Origin: Gammaproteobacteria bacterium
GTDB lineage: Bacteria; Pseudomonadota; Gammaproteobacteria; Pseudomonadales; Pseudohongiellaceae
Length of the DNA stretch: 50,202 nt
Direction of reading: 5' to 3'
Assembly: GCA_028818225.1 (NCBI GenBank)
Contig: JAPPOG010000089.1
Location: 1-50,202 of the forward strand
In this document: piece by piece, positions 33,708-43,172 of the stretch
Layout of the letters: each line of letters opens with the position of its first letter
How positions within the stretch are numbered: the stretch's first letter is position 1
The notes under the pieces: model-generated
The model's database searches: none
Told to the model about the DNA's origin: nothing
What the model saw: the letters and a program-made list of their open reading frames with translations, nothing else
Position numbers and translations under genes: made by a program

Positions 33708-34696
33708 AACTTTACCGCGGTATCATGAAACATGGCATTCTTCTCATCCACACTAAATTCAGCCGTTACCCGCTTGAAGGAATTCCACAACACATTGTAG
33801 GAACAGGACACCTTGTCCACCGGGAAGTTGCTTTCAAACATGCAGCGCTCGGGACCAAAAGCTTCGATGCAATGCAGTAGATAAGGGCGAGTTGCCTCAG
33901 CCAGTTGTCGGGAATTCGGTGGACTTTCCTGCTTGTGCCACTCGAAGCCATTAATTGCCATGGCTAACCCGCCTAGTTTAATTACAAGATTGTCACATTG
34001 TGCGAGGTTGCTTATGTCTTGTTTCCAATTCTGGAATATTTCCTTCCTTCTTCCTTTATAAGGTCCAATTCCCAAGGGGCCACCCACATGATCGAGCACG
34101 ATTGGTTGGTCAGGAAATGCCCGGATCAGCGCCAGTAATTCCGGCAGCTGTGTGTGATACAGCCAGGTATCAAAAGTGAGATCAAATTCTTTTAGTCGCG
34201 CGAAGCCTTTGCGAAATTCCTCGTGCAGGTAAAGTTGTGGCGGTGGATTGGTGTGTGAATTACGCACATCCTCGCTGACATCCCAGCTACAGGCATGACG
34301 AATTCCGCGGAAACGGTCTGGGCTAGCTTCAACATGGGCAGCTAAAACTTCATCAACTGCATCACCCAGTAGCAAGTTGGCATAACTAACAATGGTCGCT
34401 GCAACTTTGGTTGCGCCAAAATTTCCAGTGGCACTGAGATCAGCGATTGATTGAACGAACTCGGTTTCGCCAACCGGCGCTAATGCTTCACCGCCGTCTT
34501 CTCGGTATTTGGACAGGCACTCCACAAACACAGTGGATACAACATTATGCCCACTGCTAACGTCCTCTAATAAATCTTCGAGTAGATAGCGGCTGCCGGG
34601 ATGATCCCAGAGATGGTGATGGGGATCGCAAATAATCTGCTGGGGATCAAGGGTTTCTTCTTCGACCTGGGCTAACCATTCTGGCCTTACCGGCAT
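33689..34696 (-). CDS. Amidohydrolase-2 family protein
   Basis: This 335-residue TIM-barrel hydrolase has the N-terminal metal motif DPHHHLWD (His26, His28), a central VLDHVGGPLG with a likely metal-ligand His, KLGGLAM, and a late ESNFPVDK with the conserved Asp. These are the marks of the amidohydrolase-2 (PF04909) group, which includes lactone hydrolases and decarboxylases acting on aromatic or sugar-derived acids. No signal peptide is seen. The specific reaction is unknown. It overlaps the end of sbcB by 19 bases and is divergent from the ABC exporter gene. Confidence 0.88.
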   Translation of the reverse strand: MPVRPEWLAQVEEETLDPQQIICDPHHHLWDHPGSRYLLEDLLEDVSSGHNVVSTVFVECLSKYREDGGEALAPVGETEFVQSIADLSATGNFGATKVAATIVSYANLLLGDAVDEVLAAHVEASPDRFRGIRHACSWDVSEDVRNSHTNPPPQLYLHEEFRKGFARLKEFDLTFDTWLYHTQLPELLALIRAFPDQPIVLDHVGGPLGIGPYKGRRKEIFQNWKQDISNLAQCDNLVIKLGGLAMAINGFEWHKQESPPNSRQLAEATRPYLLHCIEAFGPERCMFESNFPVDKVSCSYNVLWNSFKRVTAEFSVDEKNAMFHDTAVKFYSVKD

Positions 34697-34885
34697 AACA
34701 AACTCAACAAGGTTTCAAAACTGCAACATAGATTGTAAAAGCCATGTCATCAAGTTTGTGCACACTTTAACGTGCTTGCCTCTGCATCGGTGGCTTTCCG
34801 CTAAACGTCAAGCTTATGCCGACAAGCGGATATTTCTGGCAATCGCCAGTGTTGCTTTTGTAGTGAGTGCTGTTACATTGCGCCC

Positions 34886-36688
34886 ATGGCGAGCCAATCC
34901 AGCAGTAAACTTCTAATCCGAGCTTCAAGATTCCTAAAACCCTATAAAAAACAGATAGTTTGGGCCAGCATTGCACTTATTTTCACAGCTGGCTTGAACC
35001 TTACCCTGGTACAGTACGTTCGCATTATTGTGGACGAGGGTTTTGTTGCCAGTTCCATGGCGTCCCTCGGGCAGGCCATAACCGGCTTTATTATCATTGC
35101 CGTATTGCAGGCTATTGGCACATTCGCCCGCTTTTATTGGGTTTCCTGGTTGGGGGAGCGAGTCACTGCCGACCTGCGGCAAGCGGTTTATTCCCACATT
35201 ATTGCCCTGCATCCCGGCTATTTTGAGGCCAACCTCAGTGGGGAGATTCAGTCCCGGATTACCACAGATACGACGCTTATTCAGTCGGTAATCGGTTCAT
35301 CCGCGTCAGTGGCCCTGCGCAACCTGCTGTTGTTGATTGGCGGCACGGTCTTCCTGTTTATCACCAATCCAAGGTTGACCACCGTGGTGCTGGTCTGTAT
35401 CCCCCTGGTAGTGGGGCCTATCATGTTCTTTGGTCGCCGGGTGCGACGGCTATCCCGCAGCACCCAGGACAAGGTGGCGAATGTTGGCGCTTACGTTGGG
35501 GAGAGCATTCAACAGATTAAGACTGTACAGGCTTACAACCACCAGGATTACGACCGCAAGGAATTTGCCACACATGTAGAAAATGCATTCGATATAGCAC
35601 TTAAGCGTATAAAAACCAACGCAATTTTGATTACAGCAGTAATGACTCTGGTGTTTGCAGCCATCGCCGTAATGATCTGGGTGGGCGGCCAGGACGTGAT
35701 AAATGGGGCCATGAGCGCCGGGGAACTGACGGCCTTTATCGTTTACGCGGTGATGGTAGCCATGGCGGTTGCCGCCATTGCCGGTGTATTGGCTGAATTG
35801 CAGCGCGCGGCAGGGGCCTTGGAGCGCCTGATGGACCTGCTCCATGCGAAAAGTGAGATAACGGCGCCGGAAAACCCGAGGCAGTTTGCTTACAAACCCC
35901 GCGGATCGTTGCGCATCGAAGATCTGACGTTTGCCTATCCAACGCGAACTGCAATGCCTGCACTTAACAATCTCTCGGTAGCCATAGAACCTGGCGAAAA
36001 TATAGCCCTGGTTGGTCCTTCCGGAGCCGGGAAATCTACGTTATTCGACCTGATTCTGCGCTTTTACGACCCTGATGCCGGCGCTATTCGGCTGGAAGGT
36101 ATCGATATTCGCGAACTGGATCCGCTGGAACTTCGCAGCCATATCGCCATAGTGGCTCAGCAACCTGCCATGTTTACCGGTAATGTGGCGGACAATATTC
36201 GCTATGGTAACCCGCAAGCAGAGCATGGGGCGGTGGTTGCGGCTGCAGAGGCCGCCTATGCGAGTAATTTCATTGAAGAATTGCCGGATAAATACGAAAG
36301 CTTCCTGGGGGAGTCTGGAATCAGGCTGTCCGGCGGTCAAAAACAGCGCATCGCCATAGCTCGCGCAATCCTCAAAGACCCGGAAATCCTGTTGCTGGAT
36401 GAAGCCACCAGTGCGCTGGATGCGGAGAGTGAACGGCAGGTGCAGCTAGCCCTGGAAAAACTGATGGAAAATCGCACGTCGCTGATTATTGCTCACCGCC
36501 TGGCTACAGTAAAAAACGTCGACCGCATTCTGGTGATGGATGCAGGCGCCGTTATTGCCCAGGGCAGCCACCGGGAGTTAATGGCAAGCTGCGAGCTGTA
36601 TGCCAACCTGGCAGAACTCCAGTTTAGCGATGTTGAGGCAGCACCTGCAGGTAATGGATCAGCAACTGCGGCGGTCGTGAATTCATAA
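34886..36688 (+). CDS. MsbA-like ABC exporter (fused permease and ATPase)
   Basis: This 600-residue half-transporter has about six transmembrane helices in residues 20-320 and a nucleotide-binding domain from about 340. The ATPase motifs are intact: Walker A GPSGAGKST (about 375), the Q-loop in VAQQPAMFTGNVADNIRYG, the signature LSGGQ (about 481), Walker B ILLLDEATSALD (about 501) and the H-loop IAHRLATV. It should act as a homodimer in the inner membrane, exporting a lipid, peptide or drug. It matches the MsbA-related exporter group of gammaproteobacteria rather than the essential MsbA; this is an inference. No strong ribosome binding site is visible before the ATG. Confidence 0.93.
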   Translation: MASQSSSKLLIRASRFLKPYKKQIVWASIALIFTAGLNLTLVQYVRIIVDEGFVASSMASLGQAITGFIIIAVLQAIGTFARFYWVSWLGERVTADLRQAVYSHIIALHPGYFEANLSGEIQSRITTDTTLIQSVIGSSASVALRNLLLLIGGTVFLFITNPRLTTVVLVCIPLVVGPIMFFGRRVRRLSRSTQDKVANVGAYVGESIQQIKTVQAYNHQDYDRKEFATHVENAFDIALKRIKTNAILITAVMTLVFAAIAVMIWVGGQDVINGAMSAGELTAFIVYAVMVAMAVAAIAGVLAELQRAAGALERLMDLLHAKSEITAPENPRQFAYKPRGSLRIEDLTFAYPTRTAMPALNNLSVAIEPGENIALVGPSGAGKSTLFDLILRFYDPDAGAIRLEGIDIRELDPLELRSHIAIVAQQPAMFTGNVADNIRYGNPQAEHGAVVAAAEAAYASNFIEELPDKYESFLGESGIRLSGGQKQRIAIARAILKDPEILLLDEATSALDAESERQVQLALEKLMENRTSLIIAHRLATVKNVDRILVMDAGAVIAQGSHRELMASCELYANLAELQFSDVEAAPAGNGSATAAVVNS

Positions 36689-36749
36689 TCTATTAATTAA
36701 ATAACAACATTATAAAAACATAGTAAGTTATTGATATTTAGGCATTATA

Positions 36750-37901
36750 TTGGATAAATTCAAGGATATCAGGCCTTACCAGGACGAGGAAATAAGGCCA
36801 GTACTGGACCAGTTGCTGGAAGATGAGGAGATGCTGGATAGCATTGCCAGATTCTACTACCCGCGGCTAACGCGCATTTTCCCCAAAATAATGTTGGATG
36901 CAGCCAGCAAGAAGCTGCGGGATCAGGTTAAAACTGTCCACAACGTGAAATCCATGCAGGATGTCATCGCCGGCTACATGGACAAGATGATCCATGACAC
37001 CACCACCAGGCTGACTAATTCGGGCCTAGAGCATTTGCAGGACGGCCGGAATTACCTGTTTATCAGCAATCACCGTGACATCACCATGGATCCGGCCTTT
37101 GTTAATTACATGCTCTATCACGCTGGTCACGAAACCCTGCAAATAGCGATAGGTGATAATTTATTAAAGAAACCCTTCGTTACCGACCTGATGCGGCTAA
37201 ACAAGAGTTTTATCGTGCATCGATCCCGGAAAGGCCGTGAATTATTACATTCCCTCAAGCTCTTGTCGGAGTACATGCATTTTTGCGTGGCCAATGGTCA
37301 AAATGTCTGGATCGCCCAGCGGGAGGGGCGAGCGAAGGATGGTATCGACAAAACCGATCCCGCTCTGTTGAAAATGTTAGCCATGGCTCGAAGGGATCTC
37401 CCCTTCAGGGAGAGTTTGCGTGAACTGCACATAGTGCCAGTGACTATCTCCTATGAATACGATGCCTGCGATATATTGAAAGCCGATGAGCTCTACCAAA
37501 TTGAAACCCGGGGAAGTTTTACCAAGACTGAAGAGAGTGATATTGAAAGTATCGTAACCGGTATGATTGGATTTAAAGGGCATGTCCACGTTGCCTTTGG
37601 CAAAGAGTTAAATATCGAAACTGATGATCCCGATGAACTCGCGGAAATCATCGACACCCAAATTCTCCAGAACTATGAACTCAGCGATTCTAACTTCCTT
37701 GCCTTGGAAAAATTAAAGCAGGATGGATTGGCGCCATTACTTTTACTGGGAGATATTTTTCAGCAAAGAGAGATCTCGAATCAGAATCGCAAGAAGTTTG
37801 CAAAGCGCCTGAAAGCAGTGGATGCGAAGTTACATAAGCACTTTCTGTTTGGATATGCCAATCCAGTGATAGGTAAATTGAAGTCGGGATTTGTTGTTTA
37901 G
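36750..37901 (+). CDS. Acyltransferase (PlsC-like, 1-acylglycerol-3-phosphate type)
   Basis: This 383-residue protein starts with a TTG codon (TTG GAT AAA), with AGG eight bases before, and reads MDKFKDIRPYQDEEIRPVLD, the usual beginning of this family. The acyltransferase HX4D motif is in FISNHRDITMDPAFVNY (about residues 101-117). The second motif is in FIVHRSRKGRELLHSL, and the third, a Pro-less variant, in NVWIAQREGRAKDGID. The C-terminal 130 residues (FGKELNIETDDPDELAEIID and beyond) are specific to this long group. It probably acylates lysophosphatidate or a related lipid at the inner membrane. It follows the ABC exporter by 61 bases on the same strand and overlaps the convergent DUF349 gene end by four bases. 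Confidence 0.88.
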   Translation: MDKFKDIRPYQDEEIRPVLDQLLEDEEMLDSIARFYYPRLTRIFPKIMLDAASKKLRDQVKTVHNVKSMQDVIAGYMDKMIHDTTTRLTNSGLEHLQDGRNYLFISNHRDITMDPAFVNYMLYHAGHETLQIAIGDNLLKKPFVTDLMRLNKSFIVHRSRKGRELLHSLKLLSEYMHFCVANGQNVWIAQREGRAKDGIDKTDPALLKMLAMARRDLPFRESLRELHIVPVTISYEYDACDILKADELYQIETRGSFTKTEESDIESIVTGMIGFKGHVHVAFGKELNIETDDPDELAEIIDTQILQNYELSDSNFLALEKLKQDGLAPLLLLGDIFQQREISNQNRKKFAKRLKAVDAKLHKHFLFGYANPVIGKLKSGFVV

Positions 37902-40243
37902 ATTAATTTTTTAATGGCTTGTTCGAGCCTGCTAAAAAGCGAAATTTGGGTTTGTTGTTCCAGTGGACCAATACAATAAGCCTGCAGCTCGGCATCCTGG
38001 GCATAGCGCGCATTTTCTTTTCTATCTGGTTTTAATTTGCCGAAACCATTTTTGAGTTGATCCAGTTGGATCTGCATACGCAATGCCTGGTCTTCTTCCG
38101 GTGTGTCGAGATTGGCGCGAATCTCTAGTTCTATACATAGTGCGCGAATCTGTTGTTCATTTTTCCTTGCAAGTTCCAGTAACTCTTCTACGCTAGCGGC
38201 ATTGAGAATTGAATCCGCTCGAAGTTTTAATGCTGAATCCAGGTTAGCGTTACCGCTTGCTTCCAATTCATTCCAGGCGCCATTTTCCAGTTTTGATTTC
38301 GTCGAAGTGAATTGCGAATTATCTTTGCTCGAGAAAAGTTCTAATTCCAGATCTTTAAGAAACTGCACTTTATTCATGATAGCGTTTTTAAGTTTCTGCC
38401 ACTTCTTGTCAGGCAAGGATTTAAAACGCGTATCAATTTTGCGTTTCAGGTTATTGAATGCTTCCAGAAGCTTTTTGCGTTGTCTGCGTATACGGGGATT
38501 CAGTGCCGTTGCAAATGCCTGTTGTAAATCTTGGTAATCAGACCTTGCATTGCGCAAGGCTTCATCTTCGAGTTCACCAATACTGCGAAGCTGCCCGAGA
38601 ATGCTTTCGATTTCTTTTTCCGCCTGCTCTATTACTGCGCGAGCGGCTGCCGCATCTTCATTGCGTTTGGCAAATACTTTGTCACAGGCTGCCCTGAATT
38701 GTTCCCAGTATTTCTTGTCTTCCTTATAAGAGGTGGGGCCAATCTTTTTCCACTCCTGTTGCAGCCTTTTGGCTTCGGCCATTGCCTTTTGCTTATCTTC
38801 CAGTGCGCTGAGCTCTACTGCACCGGCAATCAGCGCCTCCTTCTGTTTGCTGTTGTCCCGCAGTGCATTCTTGCGGAGGCGTCGCATCTGATTTACAACG
38901 CCATAAAATCGTTTTTGTAAGCTCTTGATCTTTGATTGCTCCACTGGAGCATATTTCTTCCAGTCCTGCTCGCTTCCTAGAAGCAATTTATTCAAGGCAG
39001 AGATATTGACGCTGTCTTCGTCGATTGCAGTCAGGTCTGATTCCAGTTTTTCGCAAATCTCACGCCGGGCCTTGAGATTATCTGCCATTAATTGTTTGCG
39101 CTGCTTGAAATAGGCTTTGCATGGTTCATAGGCGGCGTCGGATAACTTTTTGAATTCTCGCCAAAGTTCTTCGTTTTGATTCGAGCGCCCGAGAGCCTTC
39201 CATTCCTTATGCATATTACTTATGTGCTTGGACCTATCGGACGCATGCATCTTTGATTCGACCAAATGGCGCATCTGTTCTATAAGTTCTTTTTTCTTTT
39301 CTGTGGCCGCAAATATTTTCCAATCTCTTAGTTCGTTTAACTTGGTCTTGTATTTATTAGACTGGCTCTGCAGCGCGGCTCGCAACTTGCCACTGGTATT
39401 ACTGATATTTCCCTGGATCTTGTCCCAGGTTGGCAGAGCATCATGACTCAGTCCCTCATCCAGTGCTTTTTGCAGATTTGCCAGCAAATCTTCAGTGCTC
39501 TGCTTTAATGCATCCTGGTGAGATTTATTCTTTGCCAGTTTCTCAGTGAGTGATTCATGGATTTTCTGCAGCCTTTCAATCAGGTCTTTTTCTGAAGAAG
39601 AAACCGCTTTGCGCAATCGATTAACGGTGTTTTGCAAACTATTGAGGCGAGCAGTATTTTTGTAACTTAGTTTGGCCAGCTCCTGCGCGAGCTTGGGCAG
39701 GTCTGCAACCGGATTAATTTCAGGATCGGGCGCGGCATTTTCTTTTACTTGTTCATCTTCGTTTACCGATTTCGGTATCGCCTTTTGGGTCGGTTGCCCG
39801 GATGTTTCCGCTGTAGAATGGCCTAACTTTGAGTCGAGAATTTTGCAAACAGTCTTGTCTTTGCCAGCCAGTCTCTGCTGTAGCTCAGTAAGTAATTGCT
39901 GGTCCGAGATAGCCAATACGGCATTCTTGCGAACATGAACGCTGGTGCCAAAAAGCGTCAAATCCACAAGTATGTTTGGATCATTGATTACCGGGATCAG
40001 GCTTTCGGCAATCTGTTTTGATTTGGTTTTTAGAGTAATAAGTTTGTGTATCTCGGAGGAGAGGGTTAAGGAGAGGTCTATTAATTGCTCAGCAGCGATG
40101 CCAACATCCTCAATTCCAGCGAGAATGCCAACGAAGTCATCCGGTTGCCCGGTGGCTGTAAGGTGCGTTAATACGCGTAGTTTTTCATCAGGATCTTGCA
40201 GATCCCATGAAATCTGCTGCTTTTCCAGCGTGTCTGCTGCCAT
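37898..40243 (-). CDS. DUF349-domain coiled-coil protein
   Basis: This 781-residue, highly charged protein is almost entirely helical. It has several DUF349 repeats, recognisable by W-(K)-x-(I/L/A)-G repeats such as MHKEWKALGRSNQNEELWRE, LQQEWKKIGPTSYKEDKKYW and LQSEW-like positions. Between them are long coiled-coil stretches (about residues 195-330 and 540-640). No enzyme domain or signal peptide is seen. Single-copy proteins of this kind are common in gammaproteobacteria next to dinG or recJ-type genes; the cellular role is unknown. It is divergent from dinG, and its stop overlaps that of the acyltransferase gene. Confidence 0.9.
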   Translation of the reverse strand: MAADTLEKQQISWDLQDPDEKLRVLTHLTATGQPDDFVGILAGIEDVGIAAEQLIDLSLTLSSEIHKLITLKTKSKQIAESLIPVINDPNILVDLTLFGTSVHVRKNAVLAISDQQLLTELQQRLAGKDKTVCKILDSKLGHSTAETSGQPTQKAIPKSVNEDEQVKENAAPDPEINPVADLPKLAQELAKLSYKNTARLNSLQNTVNRLRKAVSSSEKDLIERLQKIHESLTEKLAKNKSHQDALKQSTEDLLANLQKALDEGLSHDALPTWDKIQGNISNTSGKLRAALQSQSNKYKTKLNELRDWKIFAATEKKKELIEQMRHLVESKMHASDRSKHISNMHKEWKALGRSNQNEELWREFKKLSDAAYEPCKAYFKQRKQLMADNLKARREICEKLESDLTAIDEDSVNISALNKLLLGSEQDWKKYAPVEQSKIKSLQKRFYGVVNQMRRLRKNALRDNSKQKEALIAGAVELSALEDKQKAMAEAKRLQQEWKKIGPTSYKEDKKYWEQFRAACDKVFAKRNEDAAAARAVIEQAEKEIESILGQLRSIGELEDEALRNARSDYQDLQQAFATALNPRIRRQRKKLLEAFNNLKRKIDTRFKSLPDKKWQKLKNAIMNKVQFLKDLELELFSSKDNSQFTSTKSKLENGAWNELEASGNANLDSALKLRADSILNAASVEELLELARKNEQQIRALCIELEIRANLDTPEEDQALRMQIQLDQLKNGFGKLKPDRKENARYAQDAELQAYCIGPLEQQTQISLFSRLEQAIKKLI

Positions 40244-40396
40244 TGACTACTGCCCGAGGGTCATTGGTTGCTGATTACAAATAGAAGACCAAGTTTAACA
40301 GAACTTCATTCCCATATGACTAAATGTTTATTCAGTCTCGACTCCACGCTGCAGTTTGCCGAAAATGCGCAGTTTTCAGGCTTATTTATGGCCAGG

Positions 40397-40405
40397 TGCT
40401 ATAAT
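40397..40405 (+). promoter_or_regulatory. Extended -10 promoter element of dinG
   Basis: TGCTATAAT (40397-40405) is a perfect extended -10 element, TG-N-TATAAT, 54 bases before the dinG ATG. No good -35 is present, which is usual for extended -10 promoters. No LexA-like CTGT-N8-ACAG box was found nearby. Confidence 0.6.
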
Positions 40406-40458
40406 TCAGTAATCCTTTTTCATTCAATTATTCCCAATTTAAGCCAGATCCCTGCACC

Positions 40459-42594
40459 ATGTTGGCAGATGAAGTAAAAGACCGCATTCAAACGGCTTAT
40501 CGCCAATTACTGGAATCGAGAGACCTCACTCCCCGCTACGGTCAGCGCCAGATGATCGCCGAAATTGCCAGAACCCTGGCAGTTCTGGCCAGCGACGAAG
40601 ATGTCGACACTCCGATTTGCGTTATCGAGGCAGGTACCGGCACCGGCAAGACTCTTGCCTATCTACTTGCGGTATTACCGCTGGCCCAAGAGTTGGGATA
40701 CAAAGTAGTGATAGCCACGGCGACTGTTGCCCTGCAGGAACAGGTTATCTTCAAGGATATACCGGAAATTCTTGAAGGATCGGACCTCGAGTTCAAGGTC
40801 TCGCTGGCCAAGGGGCGTGGGCGTTATCTTTGCCTGTCCAAGCTGGATATGTTGCTGGCAGGGTCAGATAGTCTGCAGGCGATGATGGATTTGTATGGTG
40901 AAGAACTGGAAGATCCTGACTCCGGAGACACAGCACTCTATGAAGATATGCTTAATGAACTGGGCGCTGGAAATTGGCAAGGAGACAGGGATGATTGGAA
41001 GACGCCGATCTCAGATGCGAACTGGCGCCCTTTAACCGTCGATCGCTATCAATGCACTGGGTCCAATTGCAGTAACTTCCGTAATTGCTGTTTTTATAAT
41101 GCACGGGATTCATTGGATAAGGTGGATTGCATAGTAAGCAATCACGATCTGGTGCTTACCGACCTGGCCATGGGAGGAGGGGTAATCCTGCCGGAACCAG
41201 AAAAATGCATTTATATTTTCGATGAAGCACATCATTTACCGTTTAAGTCCAACAATCATTTTTCTGCCTACACCCGCATCAAGGCCAGCCTTGCCTGGTT
41301 AGAGCGCTGCGAAAATCTGTTTGTGCAGTTGGCGAAAGAAGAATTCCTGGACGCAGACCGTCAGGAACAGTTACAGAGAATAATCAATTCGATTCGCGAC
41401 CACTCCGACGACGCCTGGTCGTTACTCGAACAAACTATCGAATCTTTGGGTGCATTGGACAGTTATGAAAACCGATCACAACATGCTTTCGAGCTTGGCA
41501 TTGTCCCGGATGCGATTCGGGAAGTTGCCCAGAATCTGGGCACTGAATACACTCGTCTTTCCTCTGGCCTGCAAGACCTTGCTTCCGAGTTACGCCAAAT
41601 CATGGATGATGGCGTAGATCTGGAAAAAACCAAATTAGCAGAACAGTGGTATCCAATACTGGGTACTAATACTGATCGGGCGGAAGCTAATCTCGAATTA
41701 TGGTTGAGCTATGCACAGCAAGACCCAGAAGGTAGTGCACCGCGAGCGCGCTGGTTAAGTTTTACCGAGAATGAAGGAATAGCTGATATTGGGCTATCAT
41801 CAAGTCCGGTGCTGGCCGCGGAAAATCTGCAAGAGCGGCTCTGGCAAAACTGCGCAGGTGCAGTGCTGACCTCGGCTACCTTATCGGCGCTCGGTGAGTT
41901 TACTATGCTGCGCTTGCGTGCGGGGCTTCCAGAGCAAACTCATTACCTGAGTATTCCAAGTCCTTTCGATTTTTCCGGTTCAGCGAGTCTGGTTGTGCCT
42001 CGCATGAACTGTGAGCCATCAGAGACCGAAAAACATACCGAATACATCATCAATGCAATTCCGCAATTGTTGAAACATGACTCCGCCGCATTAATGCTCT
42101 TCTCTTCCCGTCGGCAGATGAACGAAGTCATGCAAAGTCTGCCCCGGGAATGGTTGGACCTGATCCTTTGCCAGGATGATTATCAAAAGGCGCAGCTGCT
42201 CAAATACCATCGCCAGCGAGTGGATCGGGGAGAGGGCAGTATCATATTTGGCTTGGCGAGTTTTGCCGAAGGAGTAGATCTGCCGGGTAAATATTGCACC
42301 CATGTATTAATTGCCAAGATACCTTTTGCGGTACCTAATGACCCAATTGAAATGACGCTGTCTGCCTGGATCGAACAGCAAGGTCAGAATGCCTTTATGA
42401 CCCTGGCAGTTCCCGATGCAGCATTTCGCCTGGTACAGGCAAGTGGTAGATTATTGCGCAGTGAAACCGACAGTGGGCGGATCACCTTATTCGACGAACG
42501 CATAGTAAATAAGCGTTATGGCAAGACCATTCTGGAATCCATGCCGCCTTATCGCCGCGAGATATTTCAGGACGAATTCCCTGCAGAGAACTGA
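40459..42594 (+). CDS. dinG: ATP-dependent DNA helicase DinG
   Basis: This 711-residue superfamily 2 helicase unwinds DNA 5' to 3' and helps with R-loops and damage-related structures. Walker A AGTGTGKTLAY is at about residue 59, and the DEAH box IFDEAHHLP at about 254. The four iron-sulfur cysteines are seen in RYLCLSK (about 123) and YQCTGSNCSNFRNCC (about 197-211), consistent with the [4Fe-4S] domain of DinG and XPD. Late motifs GLASFAEGVDLPGKY and QASGRLLRSETDSGR complete the helicase core. The length matches E. coli DinG (716). It has its own extended -10 promoter. Confidence 0.96.
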   Translation: MLADEVKDRIQTAYRQLLESRDLTPRYGQRQMIAEIARTLAVLASDEDVDTPICVIEAGTGTGKTLAYLLAVLPLAQELGYKVVIATATVALQEQVIFKDIPEILEGSDLEFKVSLAKGRGRYLCLSKLDMLLAGSDSLQAMMDLYGEELEDPDSGDTALYEDMLNELGAGNWQGDRDDWKTPISDANWRPLTVDRYQCTGSNCSNFRNCCFYNARDSLDKVDCIVSNHDLVLTDLAMGGGVILPEPEKCIYIFDEAHHLPFKSNNHFSAYTRIKASLAWLERCENLFVQLAKEEFLDADRQEQLQRIINSIRDHSDDAWSLLEQTIESLGALDSYENRSQHAFELGIVPDAIREVAQNLGTEYTRLSSGLQDLASELRQIMDDGVDLEKTKLAEQWYPILGTNTDRAEANLELWLSYAQQDPEGSAPRARWLSFTENEGIADIGLSSSPVLAAENLQERLWQNCAGAVLTSATLSALGEFTMLRLRAGLPEQTHYLSIPSPFDFSGSASLVVPRMNCEPSETEKHTEYIINAIPQLLKHDSAALMLFSSRRQMNEVMQSLPREWLDLILCQDDYQKAQLLKYHRQRVDRGEGSIIFGLASFAEGVDLPGKYCTHVLIAKIPFAVPNDPIEMTLSAWIEQQGQNAFMTLAVPDAAFRLVQASGRLLRSETDSGRITLFDERIVNKRYGKTILESMPPYRREIFQDEFPAEN

Positions 42595-42936
42595 TTTGGG
42601 AAATAAATGTGCAATAACTGTGAAGACTGAGATTTGCTACACGGTTGCTCATGGAAGCGGCAGTGCATTGCTCAGGCTAATCAGCAACAAGAAAAGCTTT
42701 GAAAAGATTGAGTGTGAAGTTGCACTTAATGCAAATGTGACCTGATTTCGATTGAGTGAATACAGGGCCTGTACCCGTGGCAGACAAAGTCGTATCCCAT
42801 TTGATATTTTTCCACTGCAGGCGCTTCTAAAGCTGGTGTAGCGGTAACGGTCAATCAAAGAATTGCCGGCTAATACAGTTCGGCGATTTATGAGTAAAGT
42901 TGAGTAATAGATAAGAGCAGGTGCAGAATAAAGAAT
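42595..42936. other. Intergenic region, possible short coding remnant
   Basis: No gene is called. A frame from GTG 42620 to TGA 42745 would give 41 residues (MKTEICYTVAHGSGSALLRL, then ISNKKSFEKIECEVALNAN). It looks coherent but has no ribosome binding site and no recognised family. The rest, up to 42936, shows no further coding or structural signal on either strand. Confidence 0.3.
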
Positions 42937-43125
42937 CTAACGTTTACTGCGCTTTTTTTGATGGGTGAAGAAATAACCAGCACCAACTCCTATTGCACCA
43001 CAGATTAGTAGTGTGATCAGGAAGTTCCCTGATAGCGGACCCAAGCCTACACCAATAATTAGCCCTGCCGTGATACAAATAGCCCAGGTTCCCTGTTCAG
43101 CTTGTTTTTTGGCTTTTTTTGACAT
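42937..43125 (-). CDS. Small membrane protein with two spans
   Basis: This 62-residue protein has a basic start (MSKKAKKQAEQGTW), two short hydrophobic segments (AICITAGLIIGVGLG, about residues 15-29, and FLITLLICGAIGVGAGYFF, about 35-53) and a basic tail (THQKKRSKR). The Gly-rich spans and positively charged ends suggest both termini are cytoplasmic. No family or function is recognised. It follows the cyclophilin gene on the same strand after a 47-base gap. Confidence 0.65.
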   Translation of the reverse strand: MSKKAKKQAEQGTWAICITAGLIIGVGLGPLSGNFLITLLICGAIGVGAGYFFTHQKKRSKR

Positions 43126-43172
43126 GTTGACCTCGGAAATATCTGAGAAGATTCAACTTGGACTGATCTATT

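Noticed and set aside
40244..40458. LexA box in front of dinG
   Set aside because: No CTGT-N8-ACAG pattern found.
42620..42745. 41-codon GTG frame after dinG
   Set aside because: Coherent sequence but no ribosome binding site or known family; kept only as a remark on the intergenic region.
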